A stretch of DNA of 64,000 bases from Streptomyces griseoflavus. GTDB taxonomy: Bacteria > Actinomycetota > Actinomycetes > Streptomycetales > Streptomycetaceae. Shown piece after piece: positions 62,314 to 64,000 of this stretch. The position numbers and the translations under genes are program-made. Numbering within the stretch: the stretch's first letter is position 1; each line of letters begins with the position of its first letter. Under the pieces are notes generated by a model. The model did not search any database, was not told the DNA's origin, and saw only the letters and a program-made list of their open reading frames with translations. The DNA is taken from assembly GCF_014649995.1 (NCBI RefSeq), contig NZ_BMUC01000011.1, positions 124,001 to 188,000 of the forward strand. The letters are read 5' to 3'.

Positions 62314-62338
62314 GTGTCGGAACGGGCACGCCGGGTAC
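62314..62338 (+). promoter_or_regulatory. Candidate sigma-B-type promoter of the nucleotidyltransferase operon
   Basis: GTGT (62314-62317), 15 bases, GGGTAC (62333-62338) is a full match to the GNNT-N14-16-GGGTAY pattern of stress sigma factors in Streptomyces. It lies 85 bases upstream of the ATG at 62424. Confidence 0.5.
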
Positions 62339-62423
62339 TAGGGGGTGGCTGACAGGGCTGTCCCGGGCGGGGGAGCCGGACACAACGGCCGTACGGACCG
62401 TCCGGCCGGCGAAGGGAGTGGTC

Positions 62424-63119
62424 ATGACGGAGAACGGCGAGGACACCACGCTCGCCCGGCGCCCGGCGGTCCCGGACCTCCGTCTGGCCTCGGACGCCCC
62501 GGGTGAGGTGCCCCCGCTCGACGTGCGGGGTGAGGCGCCGTCCCCGGGGGAGGGCGAGGCACCGGAGCTGCCGCGCGACCGCAACCAGGCCATTCTGGAG
62601 GCGGCGAAGCAGGTCGGCGCGGTGCTGAAGCGGGGCGGGCACCTCTTCGCCCTGGCCGGCAGTGTCGCCGTCCGTGCCCACGGCGGCAGCGGGAACCTCC
62701 AGCACGACGTCGACTTCTGTGTCCGTCCGCAGGACGCCGAGGCGGTCGCCGCCACGCTCCGCGAGGCCGGGCTGACCGTCTACGCCCCGCCCGAGGACTG
62801 GCTGATCAAGGCCACCTGTTTCGGCCAGGACGTGGACATCATCTTCGAGCTGGCGCACCGGCCCGTCTCCGCCGAGATGCTCGAACGGGCGCAGGAACTG
62901 CCGGTGGAGTCGGTCCGCATGCCGGTCCTGGCGCCCACCGATCTGCTGTCCGGCCTGGTGGCCGCCTTCTCGGAGCACCACTGCGACTTCGGCGCGGTCC
63001 TGCCCATCGCCCGTGCCCTGCGCGAGAAGGTCGACTGGGACCGGGTGAGGCGGGAGAGCGGCGACGAGCCGATGCCCGCGGCCTTCTTCTTCCTCCTGGA
63101 ACGCCTGAACGTCATCTGA
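62424..63119 (+). CDS. Nucleotidyltransferase-fold protein
   Basis: A 231-residue protein. After a disordered N-terminus (about 45 residues), HLFALAGSVAVRAHGGSGNLQHDVDFCV carries the GS-x(n)-DxD pattern of the Pol-beta/AbiEii nucleotidyltransferase fold, with Asp pair DVDF and a later DVDII. The C-terminal half is helical (VLAPTDLLSGLVAAFSEHHCDF). Some members are toxins, but no antitoxin gene is adjacent. It lies first in an operon with a BON-domain gene and a metallophosphoesterase gene. ATG 62424 has AAGGGAG upstream. The acceptor is unknown. Confidence 0.8.
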   Translation: MTENGEDTTLARRPAVPDLRLASDAPGEVPPLDVRGEAPSPGEGEAPELPRDRNQAILEAAKQVGAVLKRGGHLFALAGSVAVRAHGGSGNLQHDVDFCVRPQDAEAVAATLREAGLTVYAPPEDWLIKATCFGQDVDIIFELAHRPVSAEMLERAQELPVESVRMPVLAPTDLLSGLVAAFSEHHCDFGAVLPIARALREKVDWDRVRRESGDEPMPAAFFFLLERLNVI

Positions 63120-63140
63120 ACGCCCCTGGAAGGAACACTG

Positions 63141-63428
63141 ATGAGCACCCACGACGCCGGTCCGGCGGCCGGCACGCACGCCGCGCGGAGCCCCGAGTAC
63201 CGCGTCGCCCACCTCCAGGACCGGCTCGCCTCCGGCGAGCTCGGCGAACTGGGCGTGCGGACCGAGGTCCGCGGCGAGACCGTACTGGTGACGGGGACCG
63301 TCCCCTCGGCCCACTGCCGGGAGGAGGTCCTGAGCACGGTGCGGGAGGAACTGGCGGGCCTGGAAGTGCACTGCGACATCGTGGTCAGTGAGCCCTCCTC
63401 GCCCGACCACGCGGAGGAGCTGTCATGA
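63141..63428 (+). CDS. BON domain protein
   Basis: A 95-residue protein. Residues 20-85 resemble a BON (OsmY/LysM-associated) domain: YRVAHLQDRLASGELGELGV, VRGETVLVTGTVPSAHCREEVLSTVREE. It has no signal peptide, unlike periplasmic OsmY, so it may act in the cytoplasm. It is 21 bases after the nucleotidyltransferase gene with AAGGAAC upstream. Its stop overlaps the start of the metallophosphoesterase gene (ATGA), so the last two genes are translationally coupled. Confidence 0.77.
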   Translation: MSTHDAGPAAGTHAARSPEYRVAHLQDRLASGELGELGVRTEVRGETVLVTGTVPSAHCREEVLSTVREELAGLEVHCDIVVSEPSSPDHAEELS

Positions 63429-64000
63429 TCCGGATCGCCGCCGTCGGGGACATCCACCTGAGCCCCGAGACGCGGGGCGTGCTCCGTCCCGCGTTCGACA
63501 CCCTGCCCGAGTGCGCCGACCTGCTGCTGCTGGCCGGGGACCTCACCCGGCACGGCACCGTGGAGGAGGCCCGTGTGGTGGCCGACGAGATCCGCGGCCT
63601 GGGGGTGCCGGTGGTCGCCGTGCTCGGCAACCACGACCACCACGACGACCGTCAGGACGAGGTCACGGCCGTGCTGCGGGACGCCGGGGCCACGGTTCTG
63701 GAGGGCGAGTCGACGGTGGTGCCGGTGGGGGACGCGCGGGTCGGGGTGGCCGGCACCAAGGGCTTCGGCGGCGGTTTTGTCGGCGCCAGCGCCGGGGAGT
63801 TCGGCGAGCCGGTGATGAAGGAGTTCGTGCGGGTCTCCCGGCGGTGCGCCGACGGCCTGCGGAGCGCGCTGGAGGACCTGGCCCGGCAGGACTGCGACGT
63901 GCGGATCGCGCTCACCCACTACTCCCCCGTGCCGGAGACCCTGGCCGGGGAGCCGCTGGAGATCTATCCGTTCCTGGGCAGCTATCTGCTGGCCGAGGCC
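63425..64000 (+). CDS. Metallophosphoesterase (partial, cut by window end)
   Basis: The first 192 residues of a calcineurin-like phosphoesterase. Metal motifs are IRIAAVGDIHLS (D-x-H), LLLLAGDLTRHG (GD), VVAVLGNHDHHDD (GNHD) and IALTHYSPVPETL (H). The frame is open at position 64000, so the C-terminus is missing. It would hydrolyse phosphomono- or diesters. Its coupling to BON and nucleotidyltransferase genes suggests a joint function, perhaps with the nucleotidyltransferase adding and the esterase removing a nucleotide group, which is speculation. Confidence 0.87.
   Translation, partial: MIRIAAVGDIHLSPETRGVLRPAFDTLPECADLLLLAGDLTRHGTVEEARVVADEIRGLGVPVVAVLGNHDHHDDRQDEVTAVLRDAGATVLEGESTVVPVGDARVGVAGTKGFGGGFVGASAGEFGEPVMKEFVRVSRRCADGLRSALEDLARQDCDVRIALTHYSPVPETLAGEPLEIYPFLGSYLLAEA

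Noticed and set aside
62424-63119. A toxin-antitoxin pair built on the nucleotidyltransferase
   Set aside because: No antitoxin-like partner lies beside it. The neighbours are a BON-domain gene and a phosphoesterase gene.

Overview
The window is about 72-73% G+C, is gene-dense, and has the strong third-position GC bias and the protein families of a Streptomyces chromosome. These include SpoIIE-type PP2C phosphatases, a GAF-ANTAR regulator, FurA-KatG, an AA10 LPMO with CebR boxes, a Cys-rich leader peptide and many GTG or TTG starts. There are no rRNA or tRNA genes, insertion sequences, prophage genes or CRISPR arrays. It reads as accessory and stress-related chromosome rather than a mobile island. 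Most long open frames antisense to genes are GC artefacts and were left out.

Region by region. 0.1-2.6 kb: a small unknown gene, a BrkB/YihY membrane protein and a DUF2945-DUF3140 pair. 2.7-5.4 kb: the furA-katG redox operon. 5.5-10.3 kb: a lipid/glycerol module (DagK, AGPS-like flavoprotein, divergent TetR, GlpD) in the order I recall for Rv2252-Rv2249c of M. tuberculosis. 10.4-17.4 kb: a secreted F5/8C hydrolase, a PP2C phosphatase, a MASE1 protein, an L,D-transpeptidase lipoprotein and a basic DNA-binding-like protein. 17.4-20.5 kb: a frameshifted DUF2264 gene with a hydroxyacid dehydrogenase behind a palindrome-rich promoter. 20.6-21.5 kb: an SsuE-type FMN reductase behind a Cys-containing leader peptide. 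21.7-27.8 kb: glycosyltransferase, cupin, phosphoglucomutase and small proteins.

27.9-32.4 kb is the most interesting part. It holds an anti-sigma-type ATPase, a CbiZ cobinamide amidohydrolase, a PAS-GAF-PP2C phosphatase, a stand-alone cobalamin-binding protein with the W-x9-EH signature of the CarH/LitR photoreceptors, and an STAS protein. The last two overlap by four bases. This looks like a cobalamin- or light-sensing input for partner switching. It converges on a five-gene operon (36.9 to 32.4 kb) of SRPBCC, carotenoid-desaturase-like, unknown, SDR and methyltransferase genes.

37-46 kb: an MpaB-like oxygenase, a membrane Mrr nuclease, a GAF-ANTAR regulator, a secreted AMIN-like protein, an 856-residue GAF/PAS/GAF/PP2C phosphatase and an MMPL transporter. 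46-49.9 kb: an LAETG-anchored DUF1996 surface protein, an AA10 LPMO and a GNAT gene, with two perfect CebR boxes. 49.9-52.3 kb: a second YihY protein, a flavodoxin-like protein and a methyltransferase. 52.4-55.2 kb: ArsR, an anti-sigma-type ATPase and a SulP transporter. 55.2-62.2 kb: an Rv1733c-like protein, a zinc alcohol dehydrogenase, a 1441-residue CtpI-type P-ATPase and a small membrane protein. 62.4 kb to the end: a possibly sigma-B-driven operon of nucleotidyltransferase, BON and metallophosphoesterase genes, cut by the window edge.

All assignments come from reading motifs and context. No database search was run.
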